Origin: Rhodoferax aquaticus
GTDB lineage: Bacteria > Pseudomonadota > Gammaproteobacteria > Burkholderiales > Burkholderiaceae_C
Length of the DNA: 64,000 bases
Assembly (NCBI RefSeq): GCF_006974105.1
Contig: NZ_CP036282.1
Coordinates: forward strand, 1,984,001 to 2,048,000
Reading direction: 5' to 3'
Below the pieces are notes generated by a model. The model saw nothing but the letters and a program-made list of their open reading frames with translations. It ran no database searches and was not told the origin of the DNA. Positions 54,469-63,150 of the stretch are shown here, piece after piece (the first letter of the stretch is position 1; each line of letters opens with the position of its first letter). The position numbers were made by a program, and so were the translations under genes.

Positions 54469-54480
54469 CCTTCCCCGCCA
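54469..54480 (+). other. tRNA 3'-end remnant, candidate attachment site
   Basis: CCTTCCCCGCCA followed by an A-rich stretch and a terminator. It resembles the last bases of a serine tRNA gene (compare CCTTCTCCGCCA of tRNA-Ser at 43588), but no tRNA body precedes it. With the integrase start nearby it may be an att duplication or the scar of a lost tRNA. Confidence 0.4.
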
Positions 54481-54492
54481 GAAAAAAGTAAA

Positions 54493-54525
54493 GCCCTGCA
54501 ATAAGGCTATTGCAGGGCTTTTTTT
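54493..54525. terminator. Strong terminator downstream of the integrase scar
   Basis: GCCCTGCAATA / TATTGCAGGGC, 11-bp stem with AGGC loop, then seven T. Sits right after the tRNA-like 3' end and before the convergent qmcA gene, for which it can also serve. Confidence 0.8.
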
Positions 54526-54558
54526 AGGGGGCAGCAAGCTGTCCTTTGTTCTGAGCCT

Positions 54559-55467
54559 TTACTTGATCGAGCTCACCATCTTCATGGCCGATGCGATCAA
54601 TGCAGACACTTCCGACATATTGCTGGGCACGATGAGCGTGGTGGATGCGTCGGCCGCTACTTGGGCGTAGGCGTCCACTGCACGCTCTGCTACTTTGAGT
54701 TGCACAGCTTGTTCACCACCAGGTAGGCGAATGGCGGCTGCAACACGCTCTATGGCTTGTGCGGTCGCATCGGCCACAGCGGTGATGCTGGCTGCCTCGC
54801 CCTGGGCTTTGTTGATGGCGGCTTGCTTTTCACCTTCAGATCTAGCGATGAAAGCTTCGCGTTCGCCGGTGGCGATGTTGATTTGCTCTTGGCGGCGACC
54901 TTCGGATGCCGCAATCAATGCGCGCTTTTCACGCTCAGCGGTGATTTGCGCTTGCATGGCATGCAAGATTTCTTTCGGTGGTGTGAGGTCTTTGATTTCG
55001 TAGCGCAAGACTTTGACGCCCCAGTTCAGCGCCGCTTCGTCGATGGCCGATACCACTTGGGCGTTGATGATGTCGCGCTCTTCAAACGTTTTATCTAACT
55101 CCAGCTTGCCGATGACCGAGCGCAGAGACGTTTGAGCGAGTTGCGAGATGGCCACGATGTAATTCGACGAGCCGTAGCTGGCGCGCATGGCGTCAGTGAC
55201 TTGAAAATACAAAATGCCGTCTACCTGCAACTGGGTGTTGTCCCGGGTAATACAGACTTGACTTGCGATGTCGAGCGGGATTTCTTTGAGCACGTGTTTG
55301 TAGGCCACACGATCAATAAAAGGCAGCAGGATGTTGAGCCCCGGAGTCAGTGTTTCGTGGTATTTGCCCAAGCGTTCTACCACCCATGCATGCTGCTGGG
55401 GCACCACCTTGACCGCACGGGTTACGAATAAGACGGCAATGACCAGTATGACGATTGCTATTTCCAT
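54559..55467 (-). CDS. qmcA: SPFH/band-7 membrane protein (QmcA/stomatin type)
   Basis: 302 residues. One N-terminal transmembrane helix (MEIAIVILVIAVLFVTRAVK), then the SPFH domain (VVPQQHAWVVERLGKYHETL; GLNILLPFIDRVAYKHVLKE) and an alanine/glutamate-rich coiled coil (about 190-260). Such proteins form membrane microdomain scaffolds and can modulate proteases. It lies 12 bp after nfeD, its usual partner. Confidence 0.93.
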   Translation of the reverse strand: MEIAIVILVIAVLFVTRAVKVVPQQHAWVVERLGKYHETLTPGLNILLPFIDRVAYKHVLKEIPLDIASQVCITRDNTQLQVDGILYFQVTDAMRASYGSSNYIVAISQLAQTSLRSVIGKLELDKTFEERDIINAQVVSAIDEAALNWGVKVLRYEIKDLTPPKEILHAMQAQITAEREKRALIAASEGRRQEQINIATGEREAFIARSEGEKQAAINKAQGEAASITAVADATAQAIERVAAAIRLPGGEQAVQLKVAERAVDAYAQVAADASTTLIVPSNMSEVSALIASAMKMVSSIK

Positions 55468-55479
55468 AAAGACTCCTTG

Positions 55480-55905
55480 TTAAGACTTGTCGACCAATAA
55501 GCGGCTGCCAATTACCTCCGCAATGCGGTGGCTACCGACACTGGGGGTAATGCCATTGCGGTGGATGGCGGTCCACTGCGCGCCGCGGTATTGCACCTGG
55601 GCGGTGCCGTCGGCTTGCCAAGCATTCACGTTGACGGTTTCGCCAATGTCCAAATTGACATCGGGATTCGCTTGTGCGGATGGTTTGCCTCTGCCGCGTG
55701 CAGGCCGAAAGTGCCACCATGCTACTGCTCCGCACCCCACCACTGCGGCGACGACAATTTGGTACGTGGTGCTGAGACCCGCGTGGGCCCCAATGGCTGC
55801 AGCAACGACCCCGATGGCTAGCATGAGGAGGTAAAAAGTGCCGGTGATTAGCTCTAGCGCCACAAGTCCCCCTGCAAGCAGCCACCAAATAGTTGATTCG
55901 CTCAT
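55480..55905 (-). CDS. NfeD-like membrane protein
   Basis: 141 residues. Two to three hydrophobic segments (WWLLAGGLVALELITGTFYL and YQIVVAAVVGCGAVAWW), then a small OB-fold-like C-terminal domain (QYRGAQWTAIHRNG). This is the short NfeD form that pairs with QmcA/stomatin. ATG 55905 gives a natural start; the frame is open further upstream but the added residues are not conserved-looking. Confidence 0.88.
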   Translation of the reverse strand: MSESTIWWLLAGGLVALELITGTFYLLMLAIGVVAAAIGAHAGLSTTYQIVVAAVVGCGAVAWWHFRPARGRGKPSAQANPDVNLDIGETVNVNAWQADGTAQVQYRGAQWTAIHRNGITPSVGSHRIAEVIGSRLLVDKS

Positions 55906-56045
55906 ATAAGTTTGGATCGAACTCTCTGTGTGTTGACAACGCCACATTGTGGGTCAAAAGGCGAGGGGTGCCACATGGCTTGCGCAATTAGTACTTACAC
56001 TTCGCGCCTGCTTAATTGTTTTTGGTATTTCGCTGGAGTAATTTG

Positions 56046-58322
56046 ATGAAGTTTCGCTTTCCCATCGTCATCATTGACGAAGATTTTCGCTCTGAAAACA
56101 CCTCCGGGTTGGGTATTCGCGCTTTGGCTCAGGCCATAGAGACTGAGGGCTTCGAAGTGCTGGGCGTGACCAGCTACGGCGATTTGAGTCAGTTTGCCCA
56201 GCAACAAAGCCGCGCCAGTGCATTCATTTTGTCGATTGACGACGAGGAATTCACGCCTGGGCCCGATTTGGACCCGGCAGTATTGAACTTGCGCCACTTT
56301 ATTGAAGAAGTGCGTCGCAAAAACTTGGATGTGCCCATCTATGTGTACGGCGAGACCAAAACTTCACGCCACATTCCGAACGACATCTTGCGTGAGCTCC
56401 ACGGTTTCATCCACATGTTTGAAGACACGCCCGAGTTTGTGGCGCGCCACATCCTGCGTGAAGCTAAGAGCTATTTGGAGGGCGTGCAGCCCCCGTTCTT
56501 CAAAGCCTTGCTGGATTACGCTGAAGACGGTTCTTACTCATGGCATTGCCCCGGGCACTCAGGCGGCGTGGCCTTTTTGAAGAGCCCTGTAGGCCAGATG
56601 TTCCACCAATTTTTTGGCGAAAACATGCTGCGTGCTGACGTGTGCAACGCCGTTGAAGAGTTGGGCCAGCTGCTAGACCATGACGGCCCGGTGGGCGCTT
56701 CTGAACGCAATGCGGCGCGCATTTTCAATGCAGACCACTGCTTCTTCGTGACCAATGGCACCAGCACCTCTAACAAAATGGTCTGGCACCACACTGTGGC
56801 GCCGGGCGATGTGGTGGTGGTGGACCGCAACTGCCACAAGTCCATCTTGCACAGCATCATCATGACGGGGGCGATTCCGGTCTTTTTGAAGCCCACGCGC
56901 AACCACTTTGGCATCATCGGGCCCATTCCCAAAGAAGAGTTTGAGCCAGCGGCCATTCAAGCCAAGATCAAAGCCAACCCGTTGCTCAAAGGCGTAGATG
57001 CGAAAAAGGTGAAGCCTCGTGTGCTGACATTGACGCAATCCACCTACGACGGGGTGTTGTACAACACCGAAACCATTAAGGGCATGCTTGATGGCTATGT
57101 AGACAACCTGCACTTTGACGAGGCTTGGTTGCCACATGCTGCTTTCCACCCCTTCTATGGTAGCTACCACGCCATGGGCAAGAAGCGCGTGCGGCCTAAG
57201 CATGCGGTGGTGTATGCGACGCACTCCATTCACAAACTGCTGGCCGGAATTAGCCAAGCTAGCCAAGTGCTGGTGCAGGACTCCCAAACGGTGAAGTTGG
57301 ACAAACACTTGTTCAATGAAGCTTATTTGATGCACACCTCCACCTCGCCGCAGTACAGCATCATTGCCAGCTGCGACGTGGCCGCCGCCATGATGGAGCC
57401 ACCCGGTGGCACGGCCTTGGTGGAAGAGAGCATTGCCGAAGCCCTGGACTTCCGTCGCGCCATGCGCAAGGTGGACGAAGAGTACGGCAAAGACTGGTGG
57501 TTCAAAGTATGGGGCCCGGACAAGTTAGCCGAAGAAGGCATTGGCCGCTCAGACGACTGGATCATCAAAGGCGAAGCCAAGAACGCCAAGGCAGGTGTCA
57601 ATTGGCACGGTTTCGGCAAGATGGCGACCGGCTTCAATATGTTGGACCCCATCAAGTCCACCATCGTGACTCCGGGCATGGACTTGAGCGGCAAGTTTGC
57701 CAAGACGGGTATCCCGGCCAGCATCGTGACCAAGTTCTTGGCGGAGCACGGCGTGGTGGTGGAGAAAACGGGTTTGTACAGCTTCTTCATCATGTTCACC
57801 ATCGGCATTACCAAAGGCCGCTGGAACAGCATGTTGACGGCTTTGCAGCAGTTCAAAGATGACTACGACAAGAACCAGCCCATGTGGCGCATCCTGCCGG
57901 AGTTTTGCCAAAAGTACCCACGGTATGAGCAAATGGGCTTGGCGGATTTGTGCCAGTTCGTGCATGAGCTGTATGCCAAGTACGACATTGCACGCCTGAC
58001 GACAGAAATGTACTTGAGCGACCTACAGCCCGCTATGAAGCCCAGTGACGCCTACGCCCACATCGCGCACCGCAAGACCGAGCGTGTGGAGATTGATAAG
58101 TTGGAAGGCCGCATCACCGTGGGCTTGGTCACACCATACCCTCCAGGCATTCCTTTGTTGATTCCTGGTGAAGTGTTCAACAAGAAAATTGTGGACTACC
58201 TCAAGTTCTCGCGCGAATTCAACTCGCTGTGCCCCGGCTTTGAAACAGACATCCACGGCTTGGTGGAAGAAGTGGGCGACGATGGCAAGAAGCGCTACTT
58301 TGCCGATTGCGTGAAAGCCTAA
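56046..58322 (+). CDS. Arginine/lysine/ornithine decarboxylase (large PLP type)
   Basis: 758 residues, the full length of the inducible AdiA/LdcI/SpeF family. An N-terminal receiver-like wing domain (about 1-140; FPIVIIDEDFRSENTSGLGI) is followed by a PLP domain with the lysine in VYATHSIHKLLAGISQASQ and the pocket region H-F-D-E-A-W-L-P-H-A-A-F. A C-terminal domain ends at about 750. It removes CO2 from a basic amino acid to give agmatine, cadaverine or putrescine, for polyamine supply or acid resistance. Sequence looks closest to arginine decarboxylase but the substrate is not proven. Followed by a strong terminator. Confidence 0.9.
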   Translation: MKFRFPIVIIDEDFRSENTSGLGIRALAQAIETEGFEVLGVTSYGDLSQFAQQQSRASAFILSIDDEEFTPGPDLDPAVLNLRHFIEEVRRKNLDVPIYVYGETKTSRHIPNDILRELHGFIHMFEDTPEFVARHILREAKSYLEGVQPPFFKALLDYAEDGSYSWHCPGHSGGVAFLKSPVGQMFHQFFGENMLRADVCNAVEELGQLLDHDGPVGASERNAARIFNADHCFFVTNGTSTSNKMVWHHTVAPGDVVVVDRNCHKSILHSIIMTGAIPVFLKPTRNHFGIIGPIPKEEFEPAAIQAKIKANPLLKGVDAKKVKPRVLTLTQSTYDGVLYNTETIKGMLDGYVDNLHFDEAWLPHAAFHPFYGSYHAMGKKRVRPKHAVVYATHSIHKLLAGISQASQVLVQDSQTVKLDKHLFNEAYLMHTSTSPQYSIIASCDVAAAMMEPPGGTALVEESIAEALDFRRAMRKVDEEYGKDWWFKVWGPDKLAEEGIGRSDDWIIKGEAKNAKAGVNWHGFGKMATGFNMLDPIKSTIVTPGMDLSGKFAKTGIPASIVTKFLAEHGVVVEKTGLYSFFIMFTIGITKGRWNSMLTALQQFKDDYDKNQPMWRILPEFCQKYPRYEQMGLADLCQFVHELYAKYDIARLTTEMYLSDLQPAMKPSDAYAHIAHRKTERVEIDKLEGRITVGLVTPYPPGIPLLIPGEVFNKKIVDYLKFSREFNSLCPGFETDIHGLVEEVGDDGKKRYFADCVKA

Positions 58323-58335
58323 AAGCACAAAAAAG

Positions 58336-58371
58336 GGTCGGTAGCAGTGTGAAACTGCTACCGACCCTTTG
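58336..58371 (+). terminator. Terminator of the decarboxylase gene
   Basis: A 14-bp perfect stem GGGTCGGTAGCAGT / ACTGCTACCGACCC with a 5-nt loop and TTT. Preceded by an A-run. Confidence 0.9.
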
Positions 58372-58380
58372 CTATTACTT

Positions 58381-58428
58381 ATATAGCTGATTACGCTTAT
58401 TCTATGGGCGTAAGCAGCTATTTTTTTG
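58381..58428. repeat. Palindromic repeat copy F
   Basis: TATAGCTGATTACGC ... GCGTAAGCAGCTATTTTTTT, with arms AGCTGnTTACGC / GCGTAAnCAGCT. It sits between the decarboxylase terminator and the fabI stop and can act as the fabI terminator (T-run on the plus strand, A-rich on the other). Confidence 0.7.
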
Positions 58429-58429
58429 C

Positions 58430-59218
58430 TTAAGCGCCTTCTACAACAGCCACAGCAGATTGGCTCACGCCGCAGTCCACATACGAGATTTGGCCGGTTA
58501 CTCCAGAGGCCAAGTCGCTCAGCAAGAACGCGGCCACGTTGCCCACTTCGTCAATCGTGACGTTGCGGCGCAATGGGGATGCGCTTGCGGAGATGGCCAA
58601 CAAACGTCCAAAGTCTTTAATGCCACTTGCAGCCAGTGTTTTGATGGCACCAGCGCTCAATCCGTTGACACGCATGCCGCGCGGGCCAATGGCTTCTGCC
58701 AAGTACCGAACTGAAGACTCCAACGACGCTTTGGCCAAGCCCATGGTGTTGTAGCTAGGTACCACGCGCACACCGCCCAAGTAGGTCAAAGTCAAGAGCG
58801 ATGCCTTGTCGGTCAGGTAAGGCAATGCTGCCTTGGCCATCGCGGGAAAGCTGTAGGCACTGATGTCGTGGGCAATGCGGAAGTTCTCGCGTGAAAGTCC
58901 GTCCAAAAAGTTGCCAGCAATCGCTTCGCGTGGGGCAAAGCCAATGCTGTGTACAAAGCCGTCAAAGGTGGGCCAGTGGGTCGCTAGGTCGGCAAACAGC
59001 TTGTCGATTTGGGCGTCGTCACCCACGTCGCAATCGAAAATCAACTTCGAGTCAAAGTCGGCTGCAAACTCTGTGATCCGGTCTTTGAACCGCTCACCCA
59101 CGTAGCTAAAGGCCAACTCAGCGCCTTGGGCGTGGCAGGCTTTAGCAATGCCGTAAGCGATGGAGCGGTTGGATAAAACACCGGTGATCAATAATTTCTT
59201 GCCAGCTAAAAAGCCCAT
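58430..59218 (-). CDS. fabI: Enoyl-[acyl-carrier-protein] reductase (NADH)
   Basis: 262 residues. N-terminal KKLLITGVLSNRSIAYGIAK is the FabI nucleotide site, and the catalytic Y-x6-K is YNTMGLAK near residue 156. R-V-N-G-L-S-A-G-A-I-K-T-L-A follows. It performs the last reduction in each round of type II fatty-acid elongation. Monocistronic, divergent from yejA. Confidence 0.95.
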   Translation of the reverse strand: MGFLAGKKLLITGVLSNRSIAYGIAKACHAQGAELAFSYVGERFKDRITEFAADFDSKLIFDCDVGDDAQIDKLFADLATHWPTFDGFVHSIGFAPREAIAGNFLDGLSRENFRIAHDISAYSFPAMAKAALPYLTDKASLLTLTYLGGVRVVPSYNTMGLAKASLESSVRYLAEAIGPRGMRVNGLSAGAIKTLAASGIKDFGRLLAISASASPLRRNVTIDEVGNVAAFLLSDLASGVTGQISYVDCGVSQSAVAVVEGA

Positions 59219-59261
59219 AACGTCCTCTTAAAAAATGCTCCGAATAGTGCAGAATTGTCGC

Positions 59262-61058
59262 ATGCGAATTTTGTTGCCGATGCTGCTCTTGGTTCACGCT
59301 GGTTACAGCTTCGCAGCCCACGGCTATGCCTTATGGGGTGACCTGCAATATCCTGCAGGTTTTTCGCAGTTTGCCTACGTCAATGCTGCTGCGCCTAAGG
59401 GCGGTGAATTGCGCTTGGTAAGCAACCTGCGCGTTTCCACCTTCGACAAATATAACCCGTTCACGGTGAAGGGCTCTGCGCCTGCCTATCTCAGTGGGCT
59501 GATGTTTGACTCACTCTTGGCCAGCTCACTCGATGAGACCTCTGCAGGATACGGGCTATTGGCCCAGGACGTGACCGTGTCTGACGACCGATTAAACGCC
59601 ACCTTCCGCCTGCGCCCTGAGGCTCGCTTTCACAATGGCGAGCCGGTGCGTGCTTTGGACGTGAAGCACAGTTTCGCCATGCTCATGGGGGAGTTTGCGT
59701 CGCCCGGCTATCGCACTGCGTTGGAAGACTTGGCCAGTGTCGATGTGGTGGACCCACTGACGGTGCGTTTTCGTTTCAAACGCCCCAACCGAGAGCTGCC
59801 TTTGACGGTAGGGGGATTTCCTATCTTTAGCCACCGCTGGGGGGAAGTGGGCGGGGTGCTCAAGCCCTTTGATCAAGTGGTGATGGATATTCCTATTGGC
59901 AGCGGCCCCTACAAGATTGGCCCTGTGGTGTTTGGCAAAGACATCACTTACGTGCGTGACCCCAACTATTGGGCCAAAAATTTGAACGTCCGCAAAGGCA
60001 CCGCTAACTTTGACCGTATTACCGTCAAGATCTACAAGGACAGCACCGCGCGCTTAGAAGCGCTCAAGGCGGGCGAGTTTGACCTCATGCGATTTTTCTC
60101 TGCAGGGGACTGGGCGCGGCGGGTGAATGGGCGCAAATTTGACTCCGGTGAGTTGGTGAAAGCTGAGTTCAAGCACCGCTTGCCCACGGGTTTTCAAAGC
60201 TATGTTCTCAACACCCGTCGCAGCCAGCTACAAGACGTGCGCGTGCGCCAAGCACTGGGGCTTGCCATTGACTTCGAATGGATGAGCCGGCAAATGTTTT
60301 ATGGGGCCTACCAACGGGTGCAGGGCTTGTTTGGTAACACGGACTGCCAAGCCTCGGGTATCCCAGATCCAGCGCAGCTGGCATTGCTTGAGCCTTGGCG
60401 CTCCCGCATACCACAGGCGGTGTTTGGCCCTATGGCTCAGGCTCCGCGCACAGATGGTGATGGCTCTTTGCGTGGCAACTTGCGCTTGGCTCAGAAGCTG
60501 CTCAAAGAGGCTGGGTGGACCTATCGAGACGGTGCTTTGCGCAATACCCAGAACGATGTGTTTGAGTTGGAGTATTTGGACAGCGCGGAAACCGGCGCGC
60601 GCACCGTGGGACCGTGGGCCAGAAATCTTGAGAAGTTGGGAGTCAAACTCACGTTTCGCCCTGTGGACTTTGCCTTGTACCAGCAGCGCCTCCAGAAATT
60701 CGAGTTCGACATCACGTCCATTGCCTACCAAGGGACGCACAACCCTGGGCAAGAGTTTGCCGATCTGTTCGGAAGCAAAGCAGCAAAGCAAGAAGATTCG
60801 GGCAACTTCAGTGGTGTCCAAAGCCCAGCGATTGACGCATTGGTCACGCGCATGACCCAAGCCAACTCCAAGGCTGAGTTGCTGCCTGCTTGCCGCGCCT
60901 TAGACCGTGTGATCAGCCATAGCCACTATTTAATTCCTCAGTGGTCAGCAAGCACGCACCGCTTGGTCTACAACGATTGGCGTCTTAGCCGCCCAGAGCA
61001 AATGCCGCCTTACGCGCAAGGTGAGACATGGGCTATTGACACTTGGTGGGCCAAATAA
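59262..61058 (+). CDS. yejA: Peptide ABC transporter, binding protein YejA
   Basis: 598 residues of SBP family 5. A signal peptide ends at S-F-A-A-H, and YejA-specific blocks follow: GYALWGDLQYPAGFSQFAYV, APKGGELRLVS, FDKYNPFTVKG and FDSLLASSLDE. It binds oligopeptides, and in enteric bacteria also microcin C, in the periplasm. ATG 59262 is preferred to 59235 because it places a standard signal peptide at the N-terminus; neither has a clear ribosome site. First gene of yejABEF. Confidence 0.92.
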   Translation: MRILLPMLLLVHAGYSFAAHGYALWGDLQYPAGFSQFAYVNAAAPKGGELRLVSNLRVSTFDKYNPFTVKGSAPAYLSGLMFDSLLASSLDETSAGYGLLAQDVTVSDDRLNATFRLRPEARFHNGEPVRALDVKHSFAMLMGEFASPGYRTALEDLASVDVVDPLTVRFRFKRPNRELPLTVGGFPIFSHRWGEVGGVLKPFDQVVMDIPIGSGPYKIGPVVFGKDITYVRDPNYWAKNLNVRKGTANFDRITVKIYKDSTARLEALKAGEFDLMRFFSAGDWARRVNGRKFDSGELVKAEFKHRLPTGFQSYVLNTRRSQLQDVRVRQALGLAIDFEWMSRQMFYGAYQRVQGLFGNTDCQASGIPDPAQLALLEPWRSRIPQAVFGPMAQAPRTDGDGSLRGNLRLAQKLLKEAGWTYRDGALRNTQNDVFELEYLDSAETGARTVGPWARNLEKLGVKLTFRPVDFALYQQRLQKFEFDITSIAYQGTHNPGQEFADLFGSKAAKQEDSGNFSGVQSPAIDALVTRMTQANSKAELLPACRALDRVISHSHYLIPQWSASTHRLVYNDWRLSRPEQMPPYAQGETWAIDTWWAK

Positions 61059-62084
61059 ATGCTGACCTATGTATTCAAACGACTGCTGCTGATGGTGCCC
61101 ACCCTGTTGGGGGTTTTGTTCTTCACTTTCTTGGTGATTCAGTTTGTGCCTGGTGGCCCCGTTGAGCAGTACTTGGCCGAAGCAAAAGCAGGCGCTGGGG
61201 TTGGGGCTGAAGGCGGCCTGAGCTACCGCGGGGCGCAAGGTGTAGACCCCAAACGGCTTGAGATGGCCAAAGCCTTGTATGGCTTTGATAAACCAGCGCA
61301 CGAGCGGTTTGTGCAAATGCTGGTGCAGTTTGCCCGCTTTGATCTGGGGAAGAGCTTCTTTCAGAACCGGGATGTGTCCCAACTCATCTGGGAGAAGCTG
61401 CCGGTGTCCATGAGTTTGGGACTTTGGACTTTTTTCATCAGCTATTTGGTGGCAGTGCCTCTGGGCGTTGCAAAGGCGGTGCGTGCGGGGTCTCGGTTTG
61501 ACTTGATCACCACCATGGTAGTTCTGGTTGGGTACGCCATTCCGGGTTTTGTTCTGGGGGTGGCGTTGTTGGTTGTCTTTGGTGGGCAATTGCAATGGTT
61601 TCCCTTGCGGGGCTTGACCTCTAGCAACTGGGAACAAATGGCGTGGGGCGCTCGCATCGTGGATTACCTTTGGCACATTGTGCTGCCTGTCACTGCCATG
61701 GTCTTAGGCAGTTTTGCAGTAACGGCCATGCTCACCAAAAACGCTTTTCTTGAAGAGATACGAAAGCAGTATGTGGTGACCGCCCGCGCTAAGGGGCTGT
61801 CAGAGAACCGGGTCCTTTGGAAACATGTGATGCGTAATGCGCTGATTCCCATCATCACAGGTTTTCCGGCGGCCTTTATCGGAGCGTTCTTTACGGGCTC
61901 ATTGCTGATTGAGACGCTGTTTTCATTGGATGGCTTGGGACTGCTGAGCTATGAGAGCGTGATTCGGCGGGACTACCCCGTTGTCATGGGGACTTTGTAT
62001 TTGTTTACGCTGATTGGTTTGGTGACCAAGCTGATCTCTGACCTTTGTTATGTTTGGGTGGACCCGCGTGTCAAATTCGACTGA
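61059..62084 (+). CDS. yejB: Peptide ABC transporter permease YejB
   Basis: 341 residues. N-terminal MLTYVFKRLLLMVPTLLGVL is typical of the DppB/YejB class, with about six transmembrane segments and the coupling motif VTARAKGLSENRVLWKHVMR. The long insert between helices 1 and 2 (residues ~40-90) is usual for YejB. Starts immediately after the yejA stop. Confidence 0.94.
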   Translation: MLTYVFKRLLLMVPTLLGVLFFTFLVIQFVPGGPVEQYLAEAKAGAGVGAEGGLSYRGAQGVDPKRLEMAKALYGFDKPAHERFVQMLVQFARFDLGKSFFQNRDVSQLIWEKLPVSMSLGLWTFFISYLVAVPLGVAKAVRAGSRFDLITTMVVLVGYAIPGFVLGVALLVVFGGQLQWFPLRGLTSSNWEQMAWGARIVDYLWHIVLPVTAMVLGSFAVTAMLTKNAFLEEIRKQYVVTARAKGLSENRVLWKHVMRNALIPIITGFPAAFIGAFFTGSLLIETLFSLDGLGLLSYESVIRRDYPVVMGTLYLFTLIGLVTKLISDLCYVWVDPRVKFD

Positions 62085-63150
62085 TCCACACATGGTTACA
62101 GTGGCTGGGCCCGCTGTCTCGCTGGTCCCACAAAGCCCATCTCGGCGCGCCTGGCAGCGCTTCAAACGCAACCGTATGGGCTACTTCAGCTTGTGGGTGT
62201 TTGTGGCGCTCTTAGTTGTCAGTCTGTTTGCTGAGTTGGTTTCCAATGACCGCCCGCTCTTGGTACGCTACGAAGGGCAAGTCTACGTTCCTCTCGTGCG
62301 CGACTATCCCGAAACCACGTTTGGGGGTGATTTCGCAACGCCGACGGACTACTTGGACCCTTTCATTCAGCAGCGCCTCGCCGCGCCCGGCAATTGGGCC
62401 GTGTTCGCCATCAATCCCTATGGGCCCAAGACGCTGAACTATTTTGCCAAAGAGCCCAATCCGTCGGCACCTAGCCGAGCCAATTGGCTGGGGACTGACG
62501 ACAAGGGTCGCGACCTCTTGGCGCAATTGATTTATGGGTTTCGCGTCAGTACGCTTTTTGCACTGGCACTGACGCTCGTTGGGGTCCTTCTTGGCTTGCT
62601 GACGGGGGCCATCCAAGGTTTTTTTGGTGGCAAAACAGACTTGCTGTTTCAGCGTTTTATCGAGGTGTGGAGTGCCATGCCAGAGCTCTATTTGCTCATC
62701 ATTTTTAGTGCGGTGTTTGCCCCTAGCATTACTTTGTTGCTAGTGTTGCTCAGTCTCTTTGGCTGGATGGGGCTCAGCGATTACGTGCGTGCCGAGTTTC
62801 TGCGCAATCGGCAGCTTGACTTTGTTCGGGCAGCTAGAGCGCTGGGCGTGTCAAATTGGAAAATCATCGTGCGCCATATCCTTCCCAACAGCATGACACC
62901 GGTGGTGACTTTTTTGCCTTTTCGCATGAGCGGTGCGATCCTGGCGCTCACCTCTCTAGACTTTTTGGGCTTGGGTGTTCCCCCCGGAACTCCGTCATTG
63001 GGGGAGCTCTTGGCGCAAGGTAAAAACAATATTGACGCTTGGTGGATATCTCTCTCGACATTCGCCGTTCTGGTCATCACTCTTCTGCTACTTACGCTTA
63101 TGGGTGATGCGTTGCGCGACGCTTTGGACCCACGCAAGGCCGACCAATGA
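62068..63150 (+). CDS. yejE: Peptide ABC transporter permease YejE
   Basis: 360 residues. The RRAWQRFKRNRMGYFSLWVF start of the DppC/YejE class is followed by a large periplasmic loop (about 50-140, ending NWLGTDDKGRDLLAQLIYGF) and the coupling motif FVRAARALGVSNWKIIVRH. GTG 62068, with GGTGG upstream and overlapping yejB, is chosen; ATG 62092 is an alternative. Stop overlaps yejF (ATGA). Confidence 0.93.
   Translation: MSNSTDPHMVTVAGPAVSLVPQSPSRRAWQRFKRNRMGYFSLWVFVALLVVSLFAELVSNDRPLLVRYEGQVYVPLVRDYPETTFGGDFATPTDYLDPFIQQRLAAPGNWAVFAINPYGPKTLNYFAKEPNPSAPSRANWLGTDDKGRDLLAQLIYGFRVSTLFALALTLVGVLLGLLTGAIQGFFGGKTDLLFQRFIEVWSAMPELYLLIIFSAVFAPSITLLLVLLSLFGWMGLSDYVRAEFLRNRQLDFVRAARALGVSNWKIIVRHILPNSMTPVVTFLPFRMSGAILALTSLDFLGLGVPPGTPSLGELLAQGKNNIDAWWISLSTFAVLVITLLLLTLMGDALRDALDPRKADQ

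Noticed and set aside
56673..57335. 220-codon minus-strand frame inside the decarboxylase gene.
   Set aside because: It is antisense to the PLP domain of a full-length decarboxylase and has low-complexity composition.
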